In this document: positions 18,792 through 27,848 of the stretch, piece after piece
How positions within the stretch are numbered: the stretch's first letter is position 1
How the letters are laid out: each line of letters begins with the position of its first letter
Assembly: GCA_965243635.1 (NCBI GenBank)
Contig: OZ251574.1
Span: forward strand, 2,232,001 to 2,296,000
From: Rs1 sp000416275
Lineage (GTDB): Bacteria; Pseudomonadota; Gammaproteobacteria; Pseudomonadales; Balneatricaceae
Direction of reading: 5' to 3'
DNA length: 64,000 nt
Notes under the pieces: generated by a model
The model's database searches: none
What the model was told of the DNA's origin: nothing
Seen by the model: only the letters and a program-made list of their open reading frames with translations
Made by a program: the position numbers and the translations under genes

Positions 18792-19301
18792 TTAAGATTC
18801 TTTCGCTGCAGGCTCTACATCATCCCAGCTAAACACCGGCTCTTTAGGGCGGGTTTGCATTTGTACACCCTGTAAGAAGTTACGCAGTACTTGGTCTTTA
18901 CAGTCGCGGTAATTCTTATGGCCCACCTTGCGGAAAAAAGCGGTGATTTCGTGTTTGCTCAACGGCAAACCTGCTAATTTGAGTAGCTTTTCTACGTCAT
19001 CACCTTGTAAATTCAAGGCAATTTTAATTTTTTTCAAGATCGCATTATTGTTCAGGCGTATTTCATTTTTAACCTCTACCCCTTCTTTTTTACCGCGTTT
19101 GAGGCAGATAAAACCGTTTAAAAAAGCAGCTAGATCGATATCTTTACAGCGGACAAAATCACTGTCGTCGTCTTTTTTTAACCACTGACTGATTTGCTCG
19201 CGGTTAGCCTCAACAGCTGCCTGGGCAAAAATATCGATCATATTAGTATCGCTTAGTTCGAAGATATAGCGCATACGGCGCATTACGTCATTATTGGTCA
19301 T
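18792..19301 (-). CDS. DUF1456 family protein (YehS-like)
   Basis: 169-residue cytoplasmic protein of unknown function. It contains two copies of the DUF1456 motif: NDVMRRMRYIFELSD plus VRCKDIDLAAFLNGFICLKRG, and NNAILKKIKIALNLQGDD plus YRDCKDQVLRNFLQGVQ. The paired L-R-Y/I...L..FL.G repeats and the length match E. coli YehS. AAGG lies just upstream of the ATG at 19301. It is transcribed convergently to the helicase and is flanked by an A element 38 bp upstream of its start. Confidence 0.9.
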   Translation of the reverse strand: MTNNDVMRRMRYIFELSDTNMIDIFAQAAVEANREQISQWLKKDDDSDFVRCKDIDLAAFLNGFICLKRGKKEGVEVKNEIRLNNNAILKKIKIALNLQGDDVEKLLKLAGLPLSKHEITAFFRKVGHKNYRDCKDQVLRNFLQGVQMQTRPKEPVFSWDDVEPAAKES

Positions 19302-19339
19302 TATCAGCCTTAACTTATAGAAAAATGGGATGCATTAAA

Positions 19340-19499
19340 CCTGAATCCGTGACTTCAAAGTGAATACAGAGTGTAAGATATTGGTTCTACAGTGGAATTG
19401 AAAAATCTTAGCTGCACCCGTAGGTTCAGCGGGTATTTTTCTAACCGCTGTAGAATCAAGAGCTTGCGCTATGTAGTGCAGTGAAGTCACTGATTCAGG
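19340..19499 (-). repeat. Element A, complete 160-bp copy, target duplication TTAAA
   Basis: Begins CCTGAATCCGTGACTTC and ends GAAGTCACTGATTCAGG. TTAAA is present at 19335-19339 and 19500-19504. Confidence 0.92.
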
Positions 19500-19569
19500 T
19501 TAAAGGCAATTATACAGCAAGATGCAAAGGGTAGTTTTATTAACTAGCCCATATAGACCATTAATAATA

Positions 19570-19614
19570 GAGCTCTGCATAACGTTGCCAGCGCAGTAGT
19601 TATGCAGAGCTCTC
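19570..19614. repeat. Minimal element C (about 45 bp)
   Basis: GAGCTCTGCATAACGTTGCC joined to GTTATGCAGAGCTCTC. Flanking AATA (19566-19569 and 19615-19618) suggests a shortened duplication. Confidence 0.75.
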
Positions 19615-19646
19615 AATAAACTACTTCATTGACTAGCGACAATTTA

Positions 19647-19764
19647 CCTGAATCAGTGTATCACTGTATCACGTAGCACCAGCTCTTGATTCTGTGGCAG
19701 TTAGAAAAGCAGCTAAGCTACGATTGCTAAAATTTTTAAATGCTAGCGTAAACCCAATACCTTA
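19647..19764 (+). repeat. Element A truncated by element B
   Basis: Starts CCTGAATCAGTG and runs, diverged, to ACCCAATACCTTA, where a B element begins. The last 40 or so bp of A are absent, consistent with B having entered this A copy. Confidence 0.7.
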
Positions 19765-20026
19765 CCTGATTAGCCCTGTGTCTCCGCTATAGCAAAAGAT
19801 GCTTTTAATCTCTTCTCTGTGCTCTCTGTGCCCTCTGAGGTAAAACAAATCCTTTAAAGATTTTTTCACCACAGAGGGCATAGAGGCGCTGCGCTGCACA
19901 GAGGAAAAACCAAACACTAGCTGATTAGCACTGCGTCTTCACAGACTGGCCTAAAGTAAAAAATATACAAATATCTGACTTGGCCATCATCTAAACCATT
20001 ATTAAATCATAGAAACATATTACAAC
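19765..20026 (-). repeat. Element B, one half, broken by IS66 copy 1
   Basis: Runs from CCTGATTAGCCCTGTGTCTC to CATATTACAAC, where the insertion sequence starts. The matching other end of B (about 80 bp) is not found beyond the IS at 21974, so that side has been lost or rearranged. Confidence 0.85.
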
Positions 20027-21973
20027 GTAACTTCTCAATAACACGGGCCAATCTACTATAGCTTACGCCAATTAAAGCCCTAGTCAGAGGCTACTTCTCG
20101 ACGAATCAATTCTGCCAATGGGGGGATATCCCCAATCCCAGAATTTCTATCCAATATATAGTCCCAAAATGACACGCCAAGCTTTCGACAAGTCTTTTTT
20201 AGACTGGCAAATTTATCCCGGCACTCTCTTCCAACATCACTGCGAGTACCTCCACTGATCTTTCTCTTTTTTACGAAATCCCTGATATCTGTTTCACTAC
20301 CATTGGTATGTAAGGGGATTTCAGGACGTGCTAATACTCGCAGTAATTTCGCTTTGTTTTTGTAGATCCGCTTGAGCAATTGGTTTAAAGACTCATAACG
20401 TGTTCGCTGCGTAAAAATCTCGTCAAAAAAAGTCTCCAGCGCGGCTTTCTGATCGGAACCTGGCTGGACTTTATACGTTTTTAGGCCTCGATATAAATCC
20501 CAAATTTCACCGCGTACTTTCGCTATATCCTCTCGGTGCCATTCGTTTAACGGCAGCATTGTGTGTACCAAACGCTCAGTATGAATCCAGCACAATGCGT
20601 GCTGCAGAATATTGAACTGACCCGCCCCGTCACTGAGTATGACTAAGTTCTGGCACCGGTTTTGATGCTGCACATTACCAAGTAAAGCACCTTCCGTCGC
20701 AATACGACGGTGGCGCGCCGAGTTGATTCCCTGCTCATCAAGATGCTCCTCCCAACGCAGGGCATTAGCAAAATGCGACAAGCCACTCTCTAAGAGAAGC
20801 TTTAGTGGGACATGCGGTAATTTTTGATCTACCCAGTAAGACTCAGCGTGATGATTAATACGATAACTTTTATCCCCCGCACAGAGTAATTCCAAAAAAT
20901 CAACCCTACTCTTAGAACCTGTCGATTCAAACCAAGCAAAATACTCGTTGCCTATTTGAGTGACATAACCGTTGACCCCTTTATGGCGAGCACCTGAATC
21001 GTCAACAGTGACATAATCGGACAAAGCTAAACCCGCTTTTAAAATGTCGTTCTTTTCCTGATGAAATTGAGATTTTCCCTCGGATAAAAGGCGATTGATT
21101 TGACCGGCGGAGATATCAATCCCCCATTCTCGCAGTTGCTCTAGCAATAGAGGTTGGGTGACATGACAGTGATGGTGTTGATAAAGGACATAGCTGAGTA
21201 AATAAGGACCGTAATGCAGCCCGTTCAATTCTTTAGGTAATTTAGCGGTGAGGGTTTGGCCGTCTGGTGTGACATAACGGGCGAGACGATAACGGGTGTT
21301 TTTTGTGCCAATGACCAACTCCTGAACAATAAAATCCCGGTATCCTTTAAAGCGAGCTCCTGGAGGGATACCGTCTTGCGGTTGAACCACTTGATTGTCA
21401 TGGATAGTTAGATTCACATTTTTAGAGCGTTTCTTTGAGCCTGGCCGCTTTTTGTTTTCTGTCGATACTGAATCATCGCCCGTCGATTTATCTGTTTCTT
21501 TGTCCAAGTTACTTGGTTTGAAAGTGGGCCGTTTTTTCTGCTTTTTTAGTACGCGCACTTCATCTTTGAGCAGCTCGATCTCTTCGGCTTGCTGCTGAAT
21601 ACTTTGAAAGCATTGCTCTACTATCAGTAGTAAGCTTTTGACTACCGGAGTTTGTTCACTTTCTGGAATATCAGGTAAAGTAGGGAGTTTTTTCAAAGGT
21701 TTAAGTCATAGCAGCGAATGATAAGGTTATCTTACCATGGCTTTTTTAGGTGATATTTTTGCTTCTGTGAAGAGGTTTGAGGAATTTAAATAGTTAGTCG
21801 CAACCCGCGAGTGTATAAAATAAATAAACCACTCACATGGACTGGTATAACGAGGTGCTGCTACTTTAAAGAAGAAGGGAAGTAGTCTTTAATTGTAACG
21901 ACTTTTGGACTAAAACCCTGTCAAGAGAAAATGATTTATATTGACGTTCTGCCCCGAGTTATTGAGAAGTTAC
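20027..21973 (-). mobile_element. IS66-family insertion sequence, copy 1 (1947 bp)
   Basis: Bounded by inverted repeats GTAACTTCTCAATAACACGG and the complement of GTAACTTCTCAATAACTCGG. It has a single transposase gene and no tnpA/tnpB accessory genes, like the ISBst12 subgroup of IS66. The flanks ATTACAAC and GTACCTAA differ, so no 8-bp duplication remains. Confidence 0.92.
20080..21696 (-). CDS. IS66-family transposase (TnpC type), copy 1
   Basis: 538 residues, intact, TTG start. An N-terminal leucine-rich coiled coil (about 20-55, IEQQAEEIELLKDEVRVLKK-like) and a basic linker precede the DDE core. Catalytic residues are best placed at VTVDDSGARHKG (first Asp), LVILSDGAGQFN (second Asp) and HTNGSETDIRDF (Glu). 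The CWIHTERLVH and KRKISGGTRSDVGRECRDKF blocks are typical of IS66 TnpC. It differs from the other three copies at only a few residues (for example Asn rather than Asp near residue 100, Ser-Asp at the end), so amplification was recent. Confidence 0.93.
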   Translation of the reverse strand: MKKLPTLPDIPESEQTPVVKSLLLIVEQCFQSIQQQAEEIELLKDEVRVLKKQKKRPTFKPSNLDKETDKSTGDDSVSTENKKRPGSKKRSKNVNLTIHDNQVVQPQDGIPPGARFKGYRDFIVQELVIGTKNTRYRLARYVTPDGQTLTAKLPKELNGLHYGPYLLSYVLYQHHHCHVTQPLLLEQLREWGIDISAGQINRLLSEGKSQFHQEKNDILKAGLALSDYVTVDDSGARHKGVNGYVTQIGNEYFAWFESTGSKSRVDFLELLCAGDKSYRINHHAESYWVDQKLPHVPLKLLLESGLSHFANALRWEEHLDEQGINSARHRRIATEGALLGNVQHQNRCQNLVILSDGAGQFNILQHALCWIHTERLVHTMLPLNEWHREDIAKVRGEIWDLYRGLKTYKVQPGSDQKAALETFFDEIFTQRTRYESLNQLLKRIYKNKAKLLRVLARPEIPLHTNGSETDIRDFVKKRKISGGTRSDVGRECRDKFASLKKTCRKLGVSFWDYILDRNSGIGDIPPLAELIRREVASD

Positions 21974-21984
21974 GTACCTAAATA

Positions 21985-22016
21985 GCTACAGGTGGCTTGA
22001 AAGCAAGCGCTGTAGC
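21985..22016. repeat. Strong hairpin next to IS66 copy 1
   Basis: GCTACAG-GTG-GCTTG-AAAG-CAAGC-G-CTGTAGC folds into two stacked stems of 7 and 5 bp. It lies between the IS end and the chimeric integrase frame. It may be a terminator without a T-run or the end of an older insertion sequence. Confidence 0.4.
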
Positions 22017-22023
22017 AGCCCAG

Positions 22024-22503
22024 CTATCTTTTAAAATCAGCGCCAAGCTTAATATTCCACGGTAAAAGCGACTTATAATCTTCAGCCAGTTTTGCAACTG
22101 GGTAAGCGATACTGAAAGCGGCGCGGTATTTCGGTTCTTTGATGACTGTCATAAAACGTACCACTTCATCAATACTTAGTACTTCTGGTAGACGTATAGG
22201 CACTGTTATCGTACTCATTTTTGACAACATATTGTATCGTTGCAAGGTCACTTCAAATAGGAACTTTAAGGCAGTGATAGTGGCATTAATGGTGATTGCT
22301 GAGACACCTTGTCCGACAAGCTGCAACTGGAATTGCCGTAATTCTTCTGTTGTCGCTGTCGCAGGCGAGTGATTTAAGAAGCGGGCGAGTTTAAGGACAG
22401 CGCAAATATAAGCGCGTTGGGTTTTCACTGCGAGTTTACGCATCTTCATATCATCGATCATGCGCTGGCGCAGTGGACTAATGAGTTCAGTTGGGATATT
22501 CAT
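22024..22503 (-). pseudogene. Truncated tyrosine recombinase fused to a foreign tail
   Basis: The first 135 or so of 159 residues are the SAM-like core-binding domain of a tyrosine recombinase (SPLRQRMIDDMKMRKLAVKT, YICAVLKLARFLNHSP, TALKFLFEV, RLPEVLSIDEVVRFM). These resemble the integrases that travel with IS91-type elements. After AAFSIAY, where the catalytic domain should begin, the frame switches at about 22101 to KLAEDYKSLLPWNIKL, which looks like the C-terminus of a different IS66 TnpC (family ends often read TVEDYEALLPWN). All R-H-R-Y catalytic residues are missing, so it is non-functional. The start is ATG 22503, 8 nt after AGGAG. The TnpC reading of the tail is my inference. Confidence 0.75.
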
Positions 22504-22705
22504 GCTAGATACTCCTATCTTAGATGGGGCGTGCTGCCCTGTTCTAGGATAAGAGATTATTAATAAGTGTGGGTAATATAATAGAGTTGAAGTTGGCACC
22601 ATTACCGCGATAGCGGTTTAGTCCAATGGCAGTTAACCAACCAGGCCCATCAGCGCCAAATAGTTAGGATATGACATAAAGTGGATATTTGTCCAGTTCA
22701 GTCTC

Positions 22706-23458
22706 TTAACTGCTTATCGTTGCAGATATTGGCATATGATCGCTTACAGGTAGCCATTTATTAATTTTACCTACCTCAAGTGTACTGTATGCCAAAAGGT
22801 TACTAGACATAAAAACATAATCAATATGGTAAGGCTTAGCTTCATTTCTTTGATGGTATAAAGTGGACTGAGTTTCTTGCCCTTGCTCCTCGCCTGTTTG
22901 ATAATGGTACAGACTGACGATATTTATTGCGGCAAGCTCATTAATTGTATCTGTGTGGCTCCACCAACGATCCTGTTTATCCCATATTGCATTACTATTA
23001 AAGTCACCAGCAATAATTGTATTATCTTGATTTAATTCATCTCTGTGTATTTGCAGGTATTTCCAGAACTGCCCCATATACCCAAAGGTTTTTGAATCAC
23101 TACCTTTAGTCCAACAAGCCAGAACGTTGTAATGATTATTTAATTTGAAGGGTAAAAATAACAGTAAATCTTTGGTTGTCCATGATGTTGATGGGCTTTG
23201 AGTTTTGAGACCGCTTATCTGAAACGTGCCCGACCAATTGAGTTGCTGTACAGTATTTCCAGCCTTTGGAAAGACTCCAATACCTTTGTTTTTGTTTGTG
23301 CCTACCCACAAGTAATCACCAGCCCAGTCTTTATATGCCTTCGTAGACAATGATGGGTCTTCACACTCTTGAATGATGAGCACGTCTGCATTTAGAGAGT
23401 CAGCTTCGACAAGCTTTTTTCTTAAAGCACCATTGCAGTTCCATGTAATGATTTTCAT
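22706..23458 (-). CDS. Endonuclease/exonuclease/phosphatase (EEP) family protein
   Basis: 250 residues of the ExoIII/DNase I-like EEP fold, a metal-dependent phosphodiesterase. Active-site signposts are MKIITWNCNG (Asn), VLIIQECE (Glu, about residue 31), IIAGDFNSN (Asp/Asn), HIDYVF and the terminal VSDHMPISA (His). There is no signal peptide. DNA repair is possible, but ExoIII-specific DNA-contact segments are not evident, so the substrate is open. The gene is isolated between a broken recombinase and a flippase in the IS-rich zone, suggesting an acquired gene. Confidence 0.85.
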   Translation of the reverse strand: MKIITWNCNGALRKKLVEADSLNADVLIIQECEDPSLSTKAYKDWAGDYLWVGTNKNKGIGVFPKAGNTVQQLNWSGTFQISGLKTQSPSTSWTTKDLLLFLPFKLNNHYNVLACWTKGSDSKTFGYMGQFWKYLQIHRDELNQDNTIIAGDFNSNAIWDKQDRWWSHTDTINELAAINIVSLYHYQTGEEQGQETQSTLYHQRNEAKPYHIDYVFMSSNLLAYSTLEVGKINKWLPVSDHMPISATISS

Positions 23459-23855
23459 AGGTAGTCAACAACTTCGTAGTACGACGTTTAATTTTTGTGA
23501 AAGTGATATTCACTAAATTTGAGGTAATCTATTAATTTAAAAGTGCTTTCTAAAAAAGCTCGAGAATACACACTTTGTGTAAAAATGCGCCACGGCCTAA
23601 CAAAAAACAATCTAATAATATGGTTTTAATTTTAACTCCCAAAATGTCTGCAATGGCCTTTAGCGGCCTTTTTCAAAACCTGGTGATTTGGTGGTTTTTC
23701 AGAATTCTAGTATGCAACTTTATTACTTAAAACATATCTGCACTCAAACTTTGCTGAATCCAGCATGAGACTCTACTGATAGTTTTTAATGCCTGAAATT
23801 AGCACTTGTAAAGGTGTTAAGTTACTCGCCCGCACTAGAAGTCGCTACCTATTTT
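23459..23855. other. Intergenic gap, no gene seen
   Basis: AT-rich 397 bp upstream of the EEP gene. It has GGCCTTTAGCGGCCTTTTT near 23657, a weak stem followed by T's that could end rightward transcripts. No A, B or C element is present, unlike almost every other gap here. Confidence 0.4.
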
Positions 23856-25112
23856 CTATTGAATTTGGGCTTTGAGTATTTGTCGCTCAACTAGGCTTGA
23901 TAGTAAGAACATCATCAGATAACCGGTTCCTAGAGCGCTGATGATGGAGAGTATATTGTCGGTGAATTGTGTGTACAGATAAAATGAAGTGACCAGTGTT
24001 AGGATTCCACTAACGCGGATGATTAAACTTTGGGTAAAGCGGCCATGCGCTTTTATAAAGGAGAGCTGATAAGCATTGATCATCATGAACAGAAAGAACA
24101 GTGAGAAGTGCAACAGAACGGGGGCCGCGCCTATGTATTGCTCTGGAAATAGTAGTAAGACAAAGTGTTGTGAATAAAAAATCATTAATAGCATAAAGGT
24201 AGCGGCGACTAGTATCGATAAGCGGTAGACCCAGCGCTTAATTTGTTTTATTTGTGCTAAATCGTTATTGCGTACACAAACAGCCAGTTCCGGTAGTACG
24301 AAGCGATAGATAGGGAAAACAAATAGTAAGGTCATGTATGTGAATACCGGCCTTACCACAACTTGGAAGTCTCCTAGCTCGTCGATGCTGAAGTGCTGAA
24401 TAGTCAGTAAAATTGCAATGAAGATCATTAATATACAGGCCCCAGCTTCCAGAGATGCGGTGAAACTTTTTTTAACAAAACTTACTAGGGCAGGGTTAAA
24501 TTGTACGGTTGCTAATGGCTGAGTGGTGATAAGTTCGCGGCGATGCTTATACATATATCCAGCAACGATTAAAGACGACAATGTTAAACCGATGAATAAC
24601 GACGACAGTGGACTAAGGCCGAGTAGATAATAACAAAATAAAAACATCAATAGGTTGGAGATAGGATCAAGTAAAGTTACTTTATTGGAAATATGATAGA
24701 GCCGGTACATCGCCACTAAATTAGCAAAGTAAACTTTGAGGCCCAGGCCTAAGATAATGCCAACTAGTTCAAAATAACTGACATCGATATGCAATTGATG
24801 CTTTATATAAGGTAGCACAGCTCCCCAGGAAAGCAGCACCATACAAACTAGGCTGAAACGAAATATGTTGATAATATCTCGATCATTTTTAGTCTGCGCA
24901 AAACTGATAATCATCGAAGAGCGAAAGCCGGTCATCAAAATTAGCGACAGTGAAATAATATCAATGACGGTGTGAAACAGGGCTAAATCAGGTTTAGCCA
25001 CCCACTGCGCCAACCAAATTTTAAATGAGAAGCCAATTACAATGCTGATTAACGTGGTAAGGATCGCTTGTAAAAAAGCTTTTTTTACTCTTTCAATGGA
25101 TGTGTATGGCAT
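23856..25112 (-). CDS. Polysaccharide-flippase-like membrane protein (MOP superfamily)
   Basis: 418 residues forming about 12 hydrophobic helices separated by short charged loops, the profile of Wzx/RfbX-type lipid-linked oligosaccharide flippases. Helix-rich stretches include TTLISIVIGFSFKIWL near the start and LVTSFYLYTQF near the end. No glycosyltransferase or polymerase genes surround it, so no pathway can be assigned. An ATG at 25112 is preferred over the TTG three codons upstream; neither has a good Shine-Dalgarno sequence. It lies between the EEP gene and IS66 copy 2 and could be cargo of past IS rearrangements. Confidence 0.75.
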   Translation of the reverse strand: MPYTSIERVKKAFLQAILTTLISIVIGFSFKIWLAQWVAKPDLALFHTVIDIISLSLILMTGFRSSMIISFAQTKNDRDIINIFRFSLVCMVLLSWGAVLPYIKHQLHIDVSYFELVGIILGLGLKVYFANLVAMYRLYHISNKVTLLDPISNLLMFLFCYYLLGLSPLSSLFIGLTLSSLIVAGYMYKHRRELITTQPLATVQFNPALVSFVKKSFTASLEAGACILMIFIAILLTIQHFSIDELGDFQVVVRPVFTYMTLLFVFPIYRFVLPELAVCVRNNDLAQIKQIKRWVYRLSILVAATFMLLMIFYSQHFVLLLFPEQYIGAAPVLLHFSLFFLFMMINAYQLSFIKAHGRFTQSLIIRVSGILTLVTSFYLYTQFTDNILSIISALGTGYLMMFLLSSLVERQILKAQIQ

Positions 25113-25164
25113 AAGTTTCAAATTAAAGGGGGCTTAATCACTAGTTGCTAAATAATAGTAGATA

Positions 25165-25222
25165 CCTGAGATATTGGCTTCAAAATGGATGCAGAGCGCC
25201 GTATGGAAGTCATTGATTCAGG
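25165..25222 (-). repeat. Element A, short internally deleted remnant
   Basis: CCTGAGATATTGGCTTC joined after about 25 bp to GGAAGTCATTGATTCAGG: two A ends with the interior lost. Confidence 0.65.
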
Positions 25223-25286
25223 TGACATATATTTTCGATTATATATAACCGTTGCCGAGGGAACAAGAAAATCAATCCATTATAAG

Positions 25287-25315
25287 GAGAGACCTCTGCA
25301 TAACGTTGCGAGCGA
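25287..25315 (+). repeat. Element C, left end only
   Basis: GAGACCTCTGCATAACGTTG followed by CGAGCGA, then directly an element B. The right end of C is absent. Confidence 0.75.
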
Positions 25316-25586
25316 TGATCAGCCCTGAGTCTCCGCCACGCTAGCCAAAAGCAAAAGATGCTTTTAATCTATTCTCTGGGTTCTCTGTGGTAAAACCAAT
25401 TCTTTAAAGATTTTTTCACCACAGAGGACACAGAGGACACAGAGACGCTGCGCTGCACAGAGGAAAAACAAAACACTAGCGGATTAGCGCTGTGTCTTCA
25501 CCGACTGGCCTAAAGTAAAAAAAATTACACATAAGTGACTTGGCCATAATCTAAACCATTATAAAATGATAGAAACATACTACAAC
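25316..25586 (-). repeat. Element B, first part, split by IS66 copy 2
   Basis: Continues beyond the insertion sequence at 27534-27613. Joining both parts and removing one ACTACAAC restores a full B element. Confidence 0.9.
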
Positions 25587-27533
25587 GTAACTTCTCAATA
25601 ACTCGGGGCAGAACGTCAATATAAATCATTTTCTCTTGACAGGGTTTTAGTCCAAAAGTCGTTAAAATTAAAGACCACTTCCCTTCTTCTTTAAAGTAGC
25701 AGCACCGCGTTATACCAGTCCATGTGAGTGGTTTATTTATCTTATACACTCGCGGGTTGCGACTAACTATTCAAATGTCTCAGACCTCTTCACAGAAGCA
25801 AAAAAATCACCTAAAAAAGCCATGGTAAGATAACCTTATCATTCGCTGCTATGACTTAAACCTTTGAAAAAACTCCCTACTTTACCTGATATTCCAGAAA
25901 GTGAACAAACTCCGGTAGTCAAAAGCTTACTACTGATAGTAGAGCAATGCTTTCAAAGCATTCAGCAGCAAGCCGAAGAGATCGAGCTGCTCAAAGATGA
26001 AGTGCGCGTACTAAAAAAGCAGAAAAAACGGCCCACTTTCAAACCAAGTAACTTGGACAAAGAAACAGATAAATCGACGGGCGATGATTCAGTATCGACA
26101 GAAAACAAAAAGCGGCCAGGCTCAAAGAAACGCTCTAAAAATGTGAATCTAACTATCCATGACGATCAAGTGGTTCAACCGCAAGACGGTATCCCTCCAG
26201 GAGCTCGCTTTAAAGGATACCGGGATTTTATTGTTCAGGAGTTGGTCATTGGCACAAAAAACACCCGTTATCGTCTCGCCCGTTATGTCACACCAGACGG
26301 CCAAACCCTCACCGCTAAATTACCTAAAGAATTGAACGGGCTGCATTACGGTCCTTATTTACTCAGCTATGTCCTTTATCAACACCATCACTGTCATGTC
26401 ACCCAACCTCTATTGCTAGAGCAACTGCGAGAATGGGGGATTGATATCTCCGCCGGTCAAATCAATCGCCTTTTATCCGAGGGAAAATCTCAATTTCATC
26501 AGGAAAAGAACGACATTTTAAAAGCGGGTTTAGCTTTGTCCGATTATGTCACTGTTGACGATTCAGGTGCTCGCCATAAAGGGGTCAACGGTTATGTCAC
26601 TCAAATAGGCAACGAGTATTTTGCTTGGTTTGAATCGACAGGCTCTAAGAGTAGGGTTAATTTTTTGGAATTGCTCTGTGCGGGGGATAAAAGTTATCGT
26701 ATTAATCATCACGCTGAGTCTTACTGGGTAGATCAAAAATTACCGCATGTCCCACTAAAGCTTCTCTTAGAGAGTGGCTTGTCGCATTTTGCTAATGCCC
26801 TGCGTTGGGAGGAGCATCTTGATGAGCAGGGAATCAACTCGGCGCGCCACCGTCGTATTGCGACGGAAGGTGCTTTACTTGGTAATGTGCAGCATCAAAA
26901 CCGGTGCCAGAACTTAGTCATACTCAGTGACGGGGCGGGTCAGTTCAATATTCTGCAGCACGCATTGTGCTGGATTCATACTGAGCGTTTGGTACACACA
27001 ATGCTGCCGTTAAACGAATGGCACCGAGAGGATATAGCGAAAGTACGCGGTGAAATTTGGGATTTATATCGAGGCCTAAAAACGTATAAAGTCCAGCCAG
27101 GTTCCGATCAGAAAGCCGCGCTGGAGACTTTTTTTGACGAGATTTTTACGCAGCGAACACGTTATGAGTCTTTAAACCAATTGCTCAAGCGGATCTACAA
27201 AAACAAAGCGAAATTACTGCGAGTATTAGCACGTCCTGAAATTCCCTTACATACCAATGGTAGTGAAACAGATATCAGGGATTTCGTAAAAAAGAGAAAG
27301 ATCAGTGGAGGTACTCGCAGTGATGTTGGAAGAGAGTGCCGAGATACATTTTCCAGTCTAAAAAAGACTTGTCGAAAGCTTGGTGTGTCATTTTGGGACT
27401 ATATATTGGATAGAAATTCTGGGATTGGGGATATCCCCCCATTGGCAGAATTAATTCGTCGAGAAGTAGCCGCTGACTAGGGCTTTAATTGGCGTAAGCT
27501 ATAGTAGATTGCCCCGTGTTATTGAGAAGTTAC
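25587..27533 (+). mobile_element. IS66-family insertion sequence, copy 2, target duplication ACTACAAC
   Basis: 1947 bp with the same terminal repeats as copy 1. The 8-bp ACTACAAC occurs at 25579-25586 and 27534-27541. The insertion is inside an element B. Confidence 0.97.
25864..27480 (+). CDS. IS66-family transposase (TnpC type), copy 2
   Basis: 538 residues, intact, TTG start 277 bp inside the IS left end. It has the same domain series as copy 1 and keeps the DDE residues (VDDSGARHKG, LSDGAGQF, NGSETD). It is identical in amino-acid sequence to copy 3, including the variant RECRDTFSSLKK where copies 1 and 4 have RECRDKFASLKK. Copies 2 and 3 are therefore the closest pair. Confidence 0.95.
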   Translation: MKKLPTLPDIPESEQTPVVKSLLLIVEQCFQSIQQQAEEIELLKDEVRVLKKQKKRPTFKPSNLDKETDKSTGDDSVSTENKKRPGSKKRSKNVNLTIHDDQVVQPQDGIPPGARFKGYRDFIVQELVIGTKNTRYRLARYVTPDGQTLTAKLPKELNGLHYGPYLLSYVLYQHHHCHVTQPLLLEQLREWGIDISAGQINRLLSEGKSQFHQEKNDILKAGLALSDYVTVDDSGARHKGVNGYVTQIGNEYFAWFESTGSKSRVNFLELLCAGDKSYRINHHAESYWVDQKLPHVPLKLLLESGLSHFANALRWEEHLDEQGINSARHRRIATEGALLGNVQHQNRCQNLVILSDGAGQFNILQHALCWIHTERLVHTMLPLNEWHREDIAKVRGEIWDLYRGLKTYKVQPGSDQKAALETFFDEIFTQRTRYESLNQLLKRIYKNKAKLLRVLARPEIPLHTNGSETDIRDFVKKRKISGGTRSDVGRECRDTFSSLKKTCRKLGVSFWDYILDRNSGIGDIPPLAELIRREVAAD

Positions 27534-27613
27534 ACTACAACTTCTTAACTTGTTGAAATTAAATACTTTGTTAGATGGTCGTCAAGTTGAGCGGAGTATG
27601 ATGGTCAATCAGG
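27534..27613 (-). repeat. Element B, second part after IS66 copy 2
   Basis: Begins with the duplicated ACTACAAC and ends GATGGTCAATCAGG, the B terminus. Confidence 0.9.
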
Positions 27614-27848
27614 AAAGCAAAAGATGCTTTTAATCTATTCTCTGGGTCCTCTGTGGTAAAACCAATCCTTTAAAGATTTTTTTACCACAGAGGACACAGA
27701 GACGCTGCGCTGCGCAGAGGAAAAACAAAACACTAGCGGATTAGCGCTGTGTATTCACCGACTGGCCTAAAGTAAAATTTTACCAAGGAATGACTTGGCT
27801 ACAATCTAAAGCATAATTAAATGCTTAAAACCTATTATAATTTTTCTT
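27614..27848 (-). repeat. Second, tandem element B, first part, split by IS66 copy 3
   Basis: Directly abuts the previous B. It starts inside the element (AAAGCAAAAGATGC), lacking the terminal 25 or so bp, and is interrupted at TTTTTCTT. It resumes at 29796. Confidence 0.88.

Noticed and set aside
23592..23604. Integron attC-like GCCTAAC upstream of the EEP nuclease gene
   Set aside because: No matching GTTRRRY site at a proper distance, no imperfect stem and no integron integrase. The recombinase at 22024 is not IntI-like.
25525..25749. Outward-reading frame of 60-75 codons at the left end of each IS66 copy (also 29633-29818 and 52042-52227)
   Set aside because: It is interrupted by a stop codon in copy 1, has a replacement change in copy 4, no ribosome site, and runs through the terminal repeat. 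Best explained as chance coding in the IS end.
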